Positions 43,956-52,018 are shown, counted from the stretch's first letter. The stretch: 64,000 nt of DNA from an uncultured Paraprevotella sp. (GCA_900546665.1 URDY01000007.1:85373-149372), one strand, 5' to 3'. The notes: a model not told the origin generated them from the letters alone. Numbers and translations: made by a program.

Positions 43956-44778
43956 CTTGATATTCTCCTAAAATTTTAAGTTCTTTTGTTAATGGTGCTA
44001 TGGCGTCCAGACTTTGTGAATAACGGGTGTAGTCATCAAAAGCCAGATCTACATAAAACATATATTGCCATTCTTTCCCGATAAGGGGTAATGATTGTAT
44101 TTTTGTCAGATTCTGTTTGTAAAAGGATAGAATAGACAGAACTTGTGAAAGGGAGCCTTCTTCATGAGGTAATGAAAATACCAGACTGGCTTTATTGACT
44201 TGTCTGATGTCTCGCAGTAAATTAGCCCGTTGAGGTTGGCAAATGACCAAAAAACGTGTAAAGTTATGCTTGTTGGTTTCAATTCCTTCTTCGAGCACTT
44301 TCATTCCATAAAGCGGAGCAGCGAATTTCGAACAGATTGCAGCATGGCCGTGTAGTTTTTTTCTGCTGATTATTTCCGCCGATCCGGCTGTATCTTCACC
44401 TTCTACAATTTTAAATGCCGGATGTTTAGACAGAAAATCACGGCATTGCATAAGAGCTACCGGATGGGAGTTGACTTCTGTTATATCTTCTATATTGTCC
44501 TCGGGAAGACATAGCAGACTGTGTGAGATTCTGAGTTTGTGTTCGCCGATAATGGTCAGTCCGCTTTGACACAGCAGTTCATAATTGTGCAAAAGACTAC
44601 CTGCAATGGTATTTTCTATAGCGACCATTCCAATGACAGTGCTGTCGGCTTTGATGGCTTCGAATACTTCTTCGAATGTGGAGCAGCAGATTAATTCGAT
44701 ATCTTCTTTGTCGAAGTAATAGTGGGCTGCCATGTCATGGTAAGAACCTTTGATACCTTGGATTGCTATTCGTTTCAT
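43936..44778 (-). CDS. pheA: prephenate dehydratase with C-terminal ACT domain
   Basis: The 280-residue enzyme converts prephenate to phenylpyruvate, committing to phenylalanine. The PDT domain shows IQGIKGSYHDMAA, IGMVAIENTIAGSLLHNYELL, SHPVALMQC, DTAGSAEIIS and NFTRFLVI. The ACT domain follows from about residue 198. The usual Phe-binding ESRP motif reads QSLP (228-231), and the GALV region reads GSLSQV, so classical feedback binding may be changed. It is the first structural gene after the leader and attenuator, 18 bases past the terminator stem. Confidence 0.93.
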   Translation of the reverse strand: MKRIAIQGIKGSYHDMAAHYYFDKEDIELICCSTFEEVFEAIKADSTVIGMVAIENTIAGSLLHNYELLCQSGLTIIGEHKLRISHSLLCLPEDNIEDITEVNSHPVALMQCRDFLSKHPAFKIVEGEDTAGSAEIISRKKLHGHAAICSKFAAPLYGMKVLEEGIETNKHNFTRFLVICQPQRANLLRDIRQVNKASLVFSLPHEEGSLSQVLSILSFYKQNLTKIQSLPLIGKEWQYMFYVDLAFDDYTRYSQSLDAIAPLTKELKILGEYQDGRQTI

Positions 44779-44796
44779 GTTTTGTCTTTAAAAAAT

Positions 44797-44826
44797 AAGG
44801 TCCCGCTCCTTTTGAAGCGGGACCTT
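44797..44826 (-). terminator. attenuator terminator in the aromatic operon leader
   Basis: On the reverse strand AAGGTCCCGCT pairs perfectly with AGCGGGACCTT around the loop TCAAAAGG, followed by ATTTTTT. It lies between the leader peptide stop and the pheA start. The left arm with its flank (44822-44813, TCCCGCTTCA) is also a perfect complement of leader bases 44888-44879 (TGAAGCGGGA), giving a 10-bp antiterminator. Confidence 0.9.
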
Positions 44827-44859
44827 GTGATTTTATTATTTTTTGGTTTGTTTCAGTTT

Positions 44860-44949
44860 TTAGTATACACATACGAGTTCCCGCTTCACTTTATTGCTAA
44901 AGTAAAAGTAAAAGAAGAAGTAAAAGTATGTGTTGAATAATGTTCTCAT
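44860..44949 (-). CDS. 29-residue Phe/Tyr-rich leader peptide of the aromatic operon
   Basis: On the reverse strand an ATG at 44949-44947 opens a 29-codon ORF ending TAA at 44862-44860. Residues 8-17 read YFYFFFYFYF, ten aromatic codons in a row; overall there are seven Phe and five Tyr. The downstream operon makes exactly these two amino acids. Just after the run, the codons for VKRE contain the sequence that can pair with the left arm of the terminator. A ribosome stalled for charged tRNA-Phe or tRNA-Tyr would leave this sequence free to form the antiterminator, while one that reaches the stop would hinder it. The ORF is too short for standard gene callers. Confidence 0.88.
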   Translation of the reverse strand: MRTLFNTYFYFFFYFYFSNKVKRELVCVY

Positions 44950-44960
44950 TTGTTGCCTTA

Positions 44961-45008
44961 TTTTTCTTACTGCAAATTTAGGTATTTTTTTTTCTTACTG
45001 CAAATATA
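44961..45008. repeat. tandem direct repeat in the aromatic operon promoter
   Basis: Two 20-base copies (44961-44980 and 44989-45008) differ at one position and each contains a -7-like box on the reverse strand. The period is 28 bases. Confidence 0.8.
44973..45004 (-). promoter_or_regulatory. promoter of the aromatic amino acid operon
   Basis: On the reverse strand TTTG (45004-45001), a 20-base spacer and TAAATTTG (44980-44973) form a full match. A second -7 box TATATTTG (45008-45001) overlaps the -33 element. The leader start codon lies 23 bases downstream. Confidence 0.7.
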
Positions 45009-45069
45009 ATTCTGCTTTTTTTCGATGTATAGTGTATTTTTGTAGACAAAAGCTCTGTTTTACTAGCAT

Positions 45070-46044
45070 TTAGAAACCGTATGGATTCTGATTCTTGTAT
45101 TGGTCATTCATTTGTTGTTCAATATTGGTGTAGCTGCCGTTGAGATTGGCGGCTTCTTCCGGATTGCATTCCAATGACTTTTTGATATCATCCATCGCTC
45201 CATTTTTGTCATTGAGTAAAAGTTTGATTCTGCCTCGTTCCTTATATGCTTCTGCATAATCAGGAAGCAAGTCAATGGCTTCATTAATCGTATCCAATGA
45301 TTGATCCAACTGATGATTTTCAGAATAGACCTGGCTTAGTTTGACATAAGCTTCGCCTAGAAGTGGATAAAGCGTTTTTACTTTATTATAATATGAGATG
45401 GCTTCTGGCAGATCGTTACGTTTTGTGCATAAGTCAGCCTTGAGCAGCAGGCTTTCTTCTGTAGGCTCAAAGTGGTTCAGAAGATAGTCTGCATCTTCTT
45501 CCGCCTCTTTGAAGCTATTCATATTCCGTAATATTTCTGCTCTCAGTTGATAAGCCTGTTGGAGGTTCTGATCCTGTTGAATAGCCTGAGTCAGGAACGC
45601 AATAGATTGAAAATCATCATGAATGGCATGTTTTGCCTTGCCAGCCCAATAAAGTACCGTGGCATTTTGTCTGTCAAGAGCCAAGGCCTTGGTACAATTT
45701 TCATCCATAAGATTAAAATTTTGTTGCAGTTCGTTTACTTGAGCCAGTTGTAGTAAAAGTTTGATTTGTGACGGATCTGTTTCAATACCTTTATTTAGAA
45801 CTTGGCAGGCTTCTTCCGTTTCGTTAGTCTGTATCAAAGCCGTGGCAAGATGGCTGATCGTTTCGATATCCGATTTTATATTAAGTGCTTCGCGGAAACA
45901 ACGTATGGCATAAGATGTTTTGCCTATTTTGAGTGCACGAATGCCGTCATATTTCAGAATATCGAAGTTACGGTCATTATTTTTTTGCTTTGTTTCTTGA
46001 GGAGAGTCTGACTTTCCTGTGAATAATGTCTTAAAAAAACCCAT
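45070..46044 (-). CDS. tetratricopeptide-repeat protein
   Basis: The 324-residue protein consists of about seven to eight TPR-like helical repeats from residue 33 to 310 (for example GIRALKIGKTSYAIRCFREALNI, LPEAISYYNKVKTLYPLLGEAYVKLSQVYSENHQLDQ, YAEAYKERGRIKLLLNDKNGAMDDIKKSLECNP). No signal peptide or membrane segment is present, so it is likely cytoplasmic. TPR arrays mediate protein binding; the partner is unknown. It is divergent from glmS, with a TATATTTG -7 box at 46067-46074 on its strand. Confidence 0.85.
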   Translation of the reverse strand: MGFFKTLFTGKSDSPQETKQKNNDRNFDILKYDGIRALKIGKTSYAIRCFREALNIKSDIETISHLATALIQTNETEEACQVLNKGIETDPSQIKLLLQLAQVNELQQNFNLMDENCTKALALDRQNATVLYWAGKAKHAIHDDFQSIAFLTQAIQQDQNLQQAYQLRAEILRNMNSFKEAEEDADYLLNHFEPTEESLLLKADLCTKRNDLPEAISYYNKVKTLYPLLGEAYVKLSQVYSENHQLDQSLDTINEAIDLLPDYAEAYKERGRIKLLLNDKNGAMDDIKKSLECNPEEAANLNGSYTNIEQQMNDQYKNQNPYGF

Positions 46045-46154
46045 TGCTTTATACTAATTTATATTGCAAATATACTAATAAAGTTTAAAATATTGTATAT
46101 TTGCATGATATTTCGTTTTTTTGTTATATAAACTTAGAACAAATAGAAAATTAT

Positions 46155-48002
46155 ATGTGTGGAATTGTTGGCTATATTGGAAAAAAAGATGCTTATCCAA
46201 TATTGATAAAAGGGCTTAAGCGTTTGGAATATAGGGGCTACGATAGTGCAGGTATAGCCTTGATCAATGCAAAGAATGACTTGAATGTATATAAAACCAA
46301 AGGAAAAGTCTGTGATTTGGAGCACGCTGTAGAGAATAAGGATATCAGCGGACATATCGGTATTGCTCATACGCGTTGGGCAACTCATGGTGAGCCTTGC
46401 GCTGAGAATGCTCATCCTCATTATTCGGCTTCCGGAAATCTGGCTTTGATTCATAATGGAATTATAGAAAATTATGCAACATTGAAGGAACGCCTTTTGG
46501 AACGTGGCGTACAATTCCGTAGCAGTACGGATTCTGAAGTGTTGGTGCAGTTGATCGAATATATTCAAGTGAATAATGATCTTGATTTGCTGAGTGCCGT
46601 ACAGGTCGCTTTACATGAGGTCATAGGAGCTTATGCTATTGCAATTCTGGACAAACGTCATCCCGATCAGATCATTGCAGCACGTAAAAGCAGTCCACTG
46701 GTAGTTGGTATCGGACCAGATGATGATTTTTATCTGGCGTCAGATGCTACGCCTATAGTAGAATATACAGATAAGGTCGTATATCTGGAAGACGGTGATA
46801 TCGCTGTGATTCGTCCTGGTCATACTTTGAAGGTCGTGGATATGGATAATACCCGTATGCATCCGACAATTAAAACGGTTGATATCAACTTAGGACAGTT
46901 GGAGAAAGGCGGATATCCGTTTTTCATGCTGAAGGAGATTTTTGAGCAGCCCTCTTGTTTGAAGGACTGCATGAGAGGTCGTATTAACGTAGACGCTGAT
47001 AATGTGACGCTTTCTGCGGTTATTGATTATAAGGATGTGCTTTTAAACGCCAAACGGTTTATCATCGTAGCTTGTGGTACATCATGGCATGCCGGTCTGA
47101 TCGGACAGTATCTGATCGAGAATTATTGTCGTATTCCGGTATGTGTGGAATATGCATCGGAATTCCGTTATCGTAATCCTGTCATTTTCTCTACCGACGT
47201 AGTGATTGCCATTTCACAATCCGGAGAAACAGCAGATACATTGGCAGCAGTGGAACTGGCCAGGGAACAAGGAGCGTTCGTGTTCGGAATCTGTAATTCA
47301 GTGGGAGCTTCAATTCCAAGAGCAACCCATACCGGTGCGTATATTCATGTGGGGCCGGAAATCGGTGTCGCTTCCACTAAGGCATTTACCGGTCAAGTGA
47401 CGGTTTTGGCCATGCTGACTTTGGCCTTGGCAAAGGAGCTTCATACCATGAACAGCGATGAGTATGAAAAAATGGTGCACGAGCTGGTATCAATACCAGA
47501 TAAAATGGTAGAGGCTTTAAAGACCAATGAACAGATCGCACAATTAGCCAAGATGTTTACTTATGCTCACAACTGTCTGTATTTGGGTCGTGGTTACAGC
47601 TATCCCGTTGCTTTGGAAGGAGCTCTTAAATTGAAGGAAATTTCTTATATTCATGCTGAAGGTTATCCTGCGGCCGAAATGAAACATGGTCCTATTGCGT
47701 TGATTGACGCTGAGATGCCTGTTTTCGTTATTGCTACTAAAAATGCTCTGTATGAGAAACTGATTAGCAATATCCAAGAGGTAAAGGCACGTCAGGGACG
47801 TGTAATCGCGTTGGTAACAGAAGGGGATACCCGAATCCGGGAATTGGCAGATGAAGTTATTGAACTTCCTGAGACGATGGAATGTTTTGAACCTTTGATC
47901 GCTTCAGTTCCCTTACAGTTATTAGCTTATCATATTGCTGTATGTAAAGGGAAAAATGTTGACCAACCCCGAAATCTGGCTAAGTCAGTCACAGTAGAAT
48001 AA
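46155..48002 (+). CDS. glmS: glutamine--fructose-6-phosphate aminotransferase
   Basis: The 615-residue enzyme makes glucosamine 6-phosphate from fructose 6-phosphate and glutamine, the entry to amino-sugar and cell-wall synthesis. The N-terminal glutaminase starts MCGIVGYIG with the nucleophile Cys2, followed by RLEYRGYDSAG and HTRWATHGEP. Two SIS domains follow (SQSGETADTLAAVELA, GYPAAEMKHGPIALI), and the C-terminus is NLAKSVTVE. The start at 46155 is fixed by the need for Cys2. No glmS ribozyme was seen in the short upstream region, where TATATTTG at 46096-46103 is a likely -7 box. Confidence 0.97.
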   Translation: MCGIVGYIGKKDAYPILIKGLKRLEYRGYDSAGIALINAKNDLNVYKTKGKVCDLEHAVENKDISGHIGIAHTRWATHGEPCAENAHPHYSASGNLALIHNGIIENYATLKERLLERGVQFRSSTDSEVLVQLIEYIQVNNDLDLLSAVQVALHEVIGAYAIAILDKRHPDQIIAARKSSPLVVGIGPDDDFYLASDATPIVEYTDKVVYLEDGDIAVIRPGHTLKVVDMDNTRMHPTIKTVDINLGQLEKGGYPFFMLKEIFEQPSCLKDCMRGRINVDADNVTLSAVIDYKDVLLNAKRFIIVACGTSWHAGLIGQYLIENYCRIPVCVEYASEFRYRNPVIFSTDVVIAISQSGETADTLAAVELAREQGAFVFGICNSVGASIPRATHTGAYIHVGPEIGVASTKAFTGQVTVLAMLTLALAKELHTMNSDEYEKMVHELVSIPDKMVEALKTNEQIAQLAKMFTYAHNCLYLGRGYSYPVALEGALKLKEISYIHAEGYPAAEMKHGPIALIDAEMPVFVIATKNALYEKLISNIQEVKARQGRVIALVTEGDTRIRELADEVIELPETMECFEPLIASVPLQLLAYHIAVCKGKNVDQPRNLAKSVTVE

Positions 48003-48026
48003 TTTTTAAACCTTATAGCAAAGAGG

Positions 48027-48071
48027 GGGCATAAATACCTTTAAACGGGTGTTTATGCCTTTGTTTTTTTT
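48027..48071 (+). terminator. intrinsic terminator after glmS
   Basis: GGCATAAATACC pairs with GGGTGTTTATGCC around a short loop, followed by TTTG and a run of T. Confidence 0.8.
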
Positions 48072-48144
48072 ATAAGAACGGACTGATCATAACTGGGAGG
48101 CAGATAATTTTTGCTTTTAATAAAAATACGTTAATTTGAAATGT

Positions 48145-48157
48145 TTTCCACTGGAAA
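48145..48157. promoter_or_regulatory. palindromic operator 1 upstream of the redox operon
   Basis: TTTCCA-C-TGGAAA, a 13-base palindrome abutting the -33 TTTG. Confidence 0.7.
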
Positions 48158-48189
48158 TTTGTTTGGGATAAAATAAAGAATTATATTTG
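48158..48189 (+). promoter_or_regulatory. promoter of the redox operon
   Basis: TTTG at 48158-48161, a 20-base spacer and TATATTTG at 48182-48189 form a complete Bacteroidetes promoter between two operators. Confidence 0.75.
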
Positions 48190-48195
48190 CATATA

Positions 48196-48208
48196 TTTCC
48201 AATGGAAA
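48196..48208. promoter_or_regulatory. palindromic operator 2 at the transcription start of the redox operon
   Basis: TTTCCA-A-TGGAAA has the same arms as operator 1; the centres are 51 bases apart, about five helical turns. Confidence 0.7.
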
Positions 48209-48259
48209 ATATTTCGAGTAAGATATTTAATTAAAAAACACTTTAAATAATCAATCAGA

Positions 48260-50716
48260 ATGAAATACATCATCATAGGAGGCGTAGCCGGTGGAGCTAC
48301 AGCGGCAGCGAGAATCAGAAGAGTGGACGAACAGGCTGAAATTGTTTTGTTGGAGAAAGGAGATTATATCTCTTACGCCAATTGCGGTTTACCTTATTAT
48401 ATAGGAGGTAAGATTGCAGATAGGGATAAACTTTTTGTGCAGACACCTGAAAGTTTTGGCCGACGTTTTGCGATAGATGTACGTGTAGGTCATGAAGTCA
48501 CTTCTATTGATCCGGAAGCCAAGACAGTGACGGTTTGTCGTAAGGATGGTGTATCGTATGTGGAATCTTTTGACAAGATGTTGCTTTCTCCCGGAGCAGA
48601 ACCTGTCAGACCACCTTTGCCAGGAATTGATCTGGATGGTATTTTTACGTTACGTAACGTCAGTGACACGGATCATATTAAAAACTATATTTCGTCACAC
48701 AATATCCGCAAGGCTGTAGTGGTAGGTGCTGGGTTTATCGGTTTGGAAATGGCCGAGAATTTATATGAATCAGGAGCTCAGGTTTCTATAGTAGAAATGG
48801 GAGCTCAAGTGATGGCGCCGGTTGATTTTTCTATAGCTTCACACGTTCATCAGCATTTGTTGAGTAAGGGAGTTGGTTTGTTCCTTGGTCAGGCCGTTTC
48901 TCATTTTAAGCGTGACAGCCGAAATCTGAAGGTGTGTCTTAAGAGCGGCAAGGAATTGGAGGCTGATATTGTACTGTTGTCGATAGGTGTGCGTCCGTCG
49001 GTAACTTTGGCTAAATCAGCCGGTTTGAAAATAGGTGAAACAGGTGGTATCTGGGTTGATGAATATCTTCAGACTTCAGAAAAAGACATTTATGCCGTAG
49101 GAGATGCGATAGAATATCCCCATCCTGTTACGGGAAAGCCTTGGCTGAATTATTTGGCTGGTCCGGCTAATAGACAGGGACGTATTGTGGCTGACAATAT
49201 GACTAAGGGAAATGTGACGCGTTACGAAGGTTCGATTGGAACGTCTGTGGCTAAGGTCTTTGACATGACTGTGGCATCTACTGGTTTGGCTGCAAAGCGT
49301 TTGAAACAAATGGGAATGTCCTATGTCAGTTCAACCACACATTCATCTTCGCATGCCGGATACTATCCGGATGCATTGCCACTGACGGTTAAGTTGACGT
49401 TTGATCCTGAAAATGGTCGGATTTATGGCGGTCAGTGTGTGGGATATGACGGCGTGGACAAACGTATAGATCAGATTGCTTTGCTGATCAAAACGGGAGG
49501 AACGGTATATGATCTGATAAAGCTTGAACATGCTTATGCACCGCCTTTCTCTTCTGCTAAGGATCCGATAGCAATTGCGGGTTATACGGCTGCAAACATA
49601 CTTAGTGGGGCAATGCCGATTGTGACATGGCGTGAATTGTCCGAAATGGATAAAACAAACATCATGTTGATAGACGTCCGTACGGCAGAAGAATTTGCTT
49701 TCGGGACAATAGAAGGTGCAGTTAATATTCCACTGGATGATTTGCGTGACCGTTTGAATGAGATTCCTCAGGAAAAAGAGATTGTAGTCTTTTGTGCCAT
49801 TGGATTGAGAGGATATTTGGCTCAACGGATATTGATGTCAAGAGGTTATGCGTATGTGAGAAATCTTTCCGGCGGCTATAAGACTTATTCCGTAGCGTTA
49901 CAGCCTTTGGAACAGGCTGATTGCCATCATCATGCTTCATCATTGGCTTCTGTAGATAATGACACACAACGTAGCATGGCCGGAGCGGTTAAGACTGTCC
50001 GTATAGATGCTTGTGGTTTGCAATGTCCTGGTCCGATCATGAAAGTCAAACAGGCTATAGACGGGATGAATGTGGGTGAAAGAGTAGAAATAATTGCTAC
50101 TGATGCCGGATTTGCCCGTGATGCTCAAGCCTGGTGTCGTACTACGGGTAATCAGTTGATGTCCAGTACTTCTGATAAAGGACGATATACAGTGGTTATA
50201 GAAAAGGGAAATGAAAAGAAAGACAGTCAGATACCGGTAGCAGCCGGAAAAGGGAAAACCTTTATCATGTTCAGTGATGATTTGGATAAGGCACTGGCTA
50301 CTTTCGTGTTGGCAAACGGGGCTGCGGCGACAGGACAGAAAGTAACTGTATTCTTTACGTTCTGGGGACTGAATGTGATTAAGAAAACGCGTAAACCGGC
50401 AGTGAAGAAGGATTTGTTCGGTAAAATGTTTGGTCTGATGCTGCCATCCAGTTCCCGTAAGTTACATTTGTCTAAAATGAGTATGGGAGGTATCGGTGAC
50501 AAGATGATGAGGCATATTATGGATCGGAAAGGTATTGAATCTCTTGAAAGTCTTCGCGACCAGGCCTTGGCCAATGGAGTTGAGTTTATAGCTTGCCAGA
50601 TGTCAATGGATGTGATGGGAGTGAAACGTGAAGAACTTTTGGACGAGGTTACCGTGGGAGGAGTAGCCACTTATATGGAACGGGCAGATGAAGCCAACGT
50701 AAACCTGTTTATTTGA
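48260..50716 (+). CDS. CoA-disulfide reductase-type flavoprotein fused to rhodanese, TusA and DsrE-like domains
   Basis: The 818-residue fusion has four parts. Residues 1-445 form an FAD/NAD(P) oxidoreductase of the CoADR class (IIIGGVAGGATAAARIRR; redox Cys42 in YANCGLPYYIGG; AVVVGAGFIGLEMAENL; YAVGDAIEYP) with its dimerisation domain. Residues ~455-555 are a rhodanese with active Cys512 (FCAIGLRG). Residues ~578-655 are a TusA domain (CGLQCPGP, Cys585 and Cys588). The rest is DsrE/DsrF-like. Together they suggest handling and transfer of sulfane sulfur or polysulfide and thiol-disulfide reduction in the cytoplasm. Thioredoxin and MarR genes follow. Confidence 0.9.
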   Translation: MKYIIIGGVAGGATAAARIRRVDEQAEIVLLEKGDYISYANCGLPYYIGGKIADRDKLFVQTPESFGRRFAIDVRVGHEVTSIDPEAKTVTVCRKDGVSYVESFDKMLLSPGAEPVRPPLPGIDLDGIFTLRNVSDTDHIKNYISSHNIRKAVVVGAGFIGLEMAENLYESGAQVSIVEMGAQVMAPVDFSIASHVHQHLLSKGVGLFLGQAVSHFKRDSRNLKVCLKSGKELEADIVLLSIGVRPSVTLAKSAGLKIGETGGIWVDEYLQTSEKDIYAVGDAIEYPHPVTGKPWLNYLAGPANRQGRIVADNMTKGNVTRYEGSIGTSVAKVFDMTVASTGLAAKRLKQMGMSYVSSTTHSSSHAGYYPDALPLTVKLTFDPENGRIYGGQCVGYDGVDKRIDQIALLIKTGGTVYDLIKLEHAYAPPFSSAKDPIAIAGYTAANILSGAMPIVTWRELSEMDKTNIMLIDVRTAEEFAFGTIEGAVNIPLDDLRDRLNEIPQEKEIVVFCAIGLRGYLAQRILMSRGYAYVRNLSGGYKTYSVALQPLEQADCHHHASSLASVDNDTQRSMAGAVKTVRIDACGLQCPGPIMKVKQAIDGMNVGERVEIIATDAGFARDAQAWCRTTGNQLMSSTSDKGRYTVVIEKGNEKKDSQIPVAAGKGKTFIMFSDDLDKALATFVLANGAAATGQKVTVFFTFWGLNVIKKTRKPAVKKDLFGKMFGLMLPSSSRKLHLSKMSMGGIGDKMMRHIMDRKGIESLESLRDQALANGVEFIACQMSMDVMGVKREELLDEVTVGGVATYMERADEANVNLFI

Positions 50717-50752
50717 TTACAGAAAAATTCGGATTATATTAAATGTATTATT

Positions 50753-50761
50753 AAAGGAGGT
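50753..50761 (+). promoter_or_regulatory. strong Shine-Dalgarno sequence of the thioredoxin gene
   Basis: AAAGGAGGT lies five bases before the ATG at 50767, an unusually good match for this genome. Confidence 0.75.
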
Positions 50762-50766
50762 TATTT

Positions 50767-51129
50767 ATGAAAACGATAGCATTGACAAAAGCGGAATTTT
50801 TGAGACGAGTAATGGATTATGAAACTAATCCGCAAGAATGGAAATATCTGGGTGATAAGCCGGCCATTATAGATTTCTATGCAGATTGGTGTGGTCCATG
50901 TAAGGCCGTTGCACCTATCATGGAAGAACTGGCGGAAGAGTATGATGGAAAGATTTATGTCTATAAGGTCAATACCGGAGAAGAGGAAGAACTTTCTGCT
51001 TTGTTTGGTATACGTTCCATCCCTTCTATTCTCTTTATACCGATGGAAGGCAAACCCCAGATGGCTCAGGGAGCAATGCCGAAAGATACCTTCAAACAAG
51101 CGATAGAAGAGATTTTGTTGAAACCGTAG
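50767..51129 (+). CDS. thioredoxin family protein
   Basis: The 120-residue protein has the thioredoxin fold with active site WCGPC (Cys42, Cys45) in IIDFYADWCGPCKAVAPIMEELAEEY and the cis-proline region IRSIPSILFI. It has no signal peptide, so it acts in the cytoplasm. It is 50 bases after the CoADR-type fusion and probably supplies reducing power for it or its products. It carries a strong Shine-Dalgarno sequence. Confidence 0.93.
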   Translation: MKTIALTKAEFLRRVMDYETNPQEWKYLGDKPAIIDFYADWCGPCKAVAPIMEELAEEYDGKIYVYKVNTGEEEELSALFGIRSIPSILFIPMEGKPQMAQGAMPKDTFKQAIEEILLKP

Positions 51130-51144
51130 AAAATACTAACTTTG
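51114..51144 (+). promoter_or_regulatory. internal promoter before the MarR gene
   Basis: TTTG at 51114-51117, a 19-base spacer and TAACTTTG at 51137-51144 overlap the end of the thioredoxin gene. The -7 box is part of the palindrome CTTTG-3-CAAAG (51140-51152), a possible separate operator. Confidence 0.55.
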
Positions 51145-51161
51145 TTCCAAAGTATAGAGGA

Positions 51162-51533
51162 ATGAAAGAAAAATGTATTAAGAGACTTTGTCAGATAAGA
51201 GATTTGCAACGTGCTGTTTACCTGTTTGAATTGCAGTTTGAAAAAAAGTATGGCATTAGCTTGAATGAAGGTATGGTACTTTGCAGTCTTTCCAAGACGG
51301 CCAGTCTTTCATCCGGTGAATTGGGTGAACTATTGGGATTAAGTTCATCAAATACCTCGAAGGTAATTTGCTCGGTAGAGAAAAAAGGTTATGTTGAGCG
51401 TGTGGTCGGGACAAAAGACAAACGCAATATGTATTTTTCGTTGACAGCGTCCGGACGTGATTTGTTGGACAATGTTAGTGATGAGACCGTTGAAATGCCG
51501 GATTCGTTAAGAGCGCTTTTTACAGGTGAATAG
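51162..51533 (+). CDS. MarR-like winged-helix regulator of the redox operon
   Basis: The 123-residue protein has a MarR-like winged helix: YGISLNEGMVLCSLSKTASLSSGELGELLGLSSSNTSKVICSVEKKGYVERVVGTKDKRNMYFSLTASGRDLL. It is shorter than usual MarR proteins (about 140-150). Three cysteines (Cys5, Cys10, Cys42) could make it redox-responsive, which is inference. Its place in the CoADR-thioredoxin operon makes it the best candidate to bind the twin palindromes around 48145-48208. Confidence 0.82.
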   Translation: MKEKCIKRLCQIRDLQRAVYLFELQFEKKYGISLNEGMVLCSLSKTASLSSGELGELLGLSSSNTSKVICSVEKKGYVERVVGTKDKRNMYFSLTASGRDLLDNVSDETVEMPDSLRALFTGE

Positions 51534-51550
51534 GAAATGTGGGGAATGTC

Positions 51551-51994
51551 ATGGGAATAAAACTGACTATATATGGGGCAGACCAGTCAACCGGACTGGC
51601 TCTGCCCTATGCTGATGAAGGGGTAAGGGCTGGTTTTCCTAGTCCTGCTCAGGATTATATGTCGGAAAATATAGATCTCAACAGAGAATTGATCCGTCAT
51701 CCGGCCACTACATTCTATGCACGTGTGGTTGGAGATTCCATGCGTGACGCCGGAATAGACGAAGGGGATCTTCTGATTGTGGACAAAGGGATAGAACCGC
51801 AGGAAAATGATGTGGTTGTAGCTTTTGTTGACGGAGAATTTACGTTAAAACGCATTCACATTGAGATGGATCGGCATGAGTTCTGGCTGATGCCGGCCAA
51901 TGAAAGCTATCATCCTATACGCGTGACGGAAGAAAATCAGTTTATGATATGGGGGGTAGTGACTTACAATATCAAGCGTCAGTGGCATCATTGA
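51551..51994 (+). CDS. umuD: UmuD-like self-cleaving subunit (S24 peptidase family)
   Basis: The 147-residue protein has a cleavage site Ala27-Gly28 in VRAGFPSPAQDY, the catalytic serine Ser63 in VVGDSMRDAGI and the catalytic lysine Lys100 in VDGEFTLKRI. In the SOS response UmuD cleaves itself on RecA filaments and joins UmuC to form a translesion polymerase. The start at 51551 is used; an in-frame GTG at 51539 is possible. It begins 17 bases after the MarR gene and 24 bases before umuC. Confidence 0.92.
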   Translation: MGIKLTIYGADQSTGLALPYADEGVRAGFPSPAQDYMSENIDLNRELIRHPATTFYARVVGDSMRDAGIDEGDLLIVDKGIEPQENDVVVAFVDGEFTLKRIHIEMDRHEFWLMPANESYHPIRVTEENQFMIWGVVTYNIKRQWHH

Positions 51995-52018
51995 ATAAAG
52001 TAAATGTAAGGCTGAGTT

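Noticed and set aside
44722..44940. Plus-strand ORF of 72 codons opposite the aromatic leader
   Set aside because: It is the antisense of the pheA 5' end, the attenuator and the Phe/Tyr leader; the leader on the minus strand explains the sequence far better.
46045..46154. Possible glmS ribozyme
   Set aside because: The upstream region is only about 110 bases, shared with a divergent promoter, and shows no pseudoknot-like core; glmS ribozymes are known mainly from Gram-positive bacteria.
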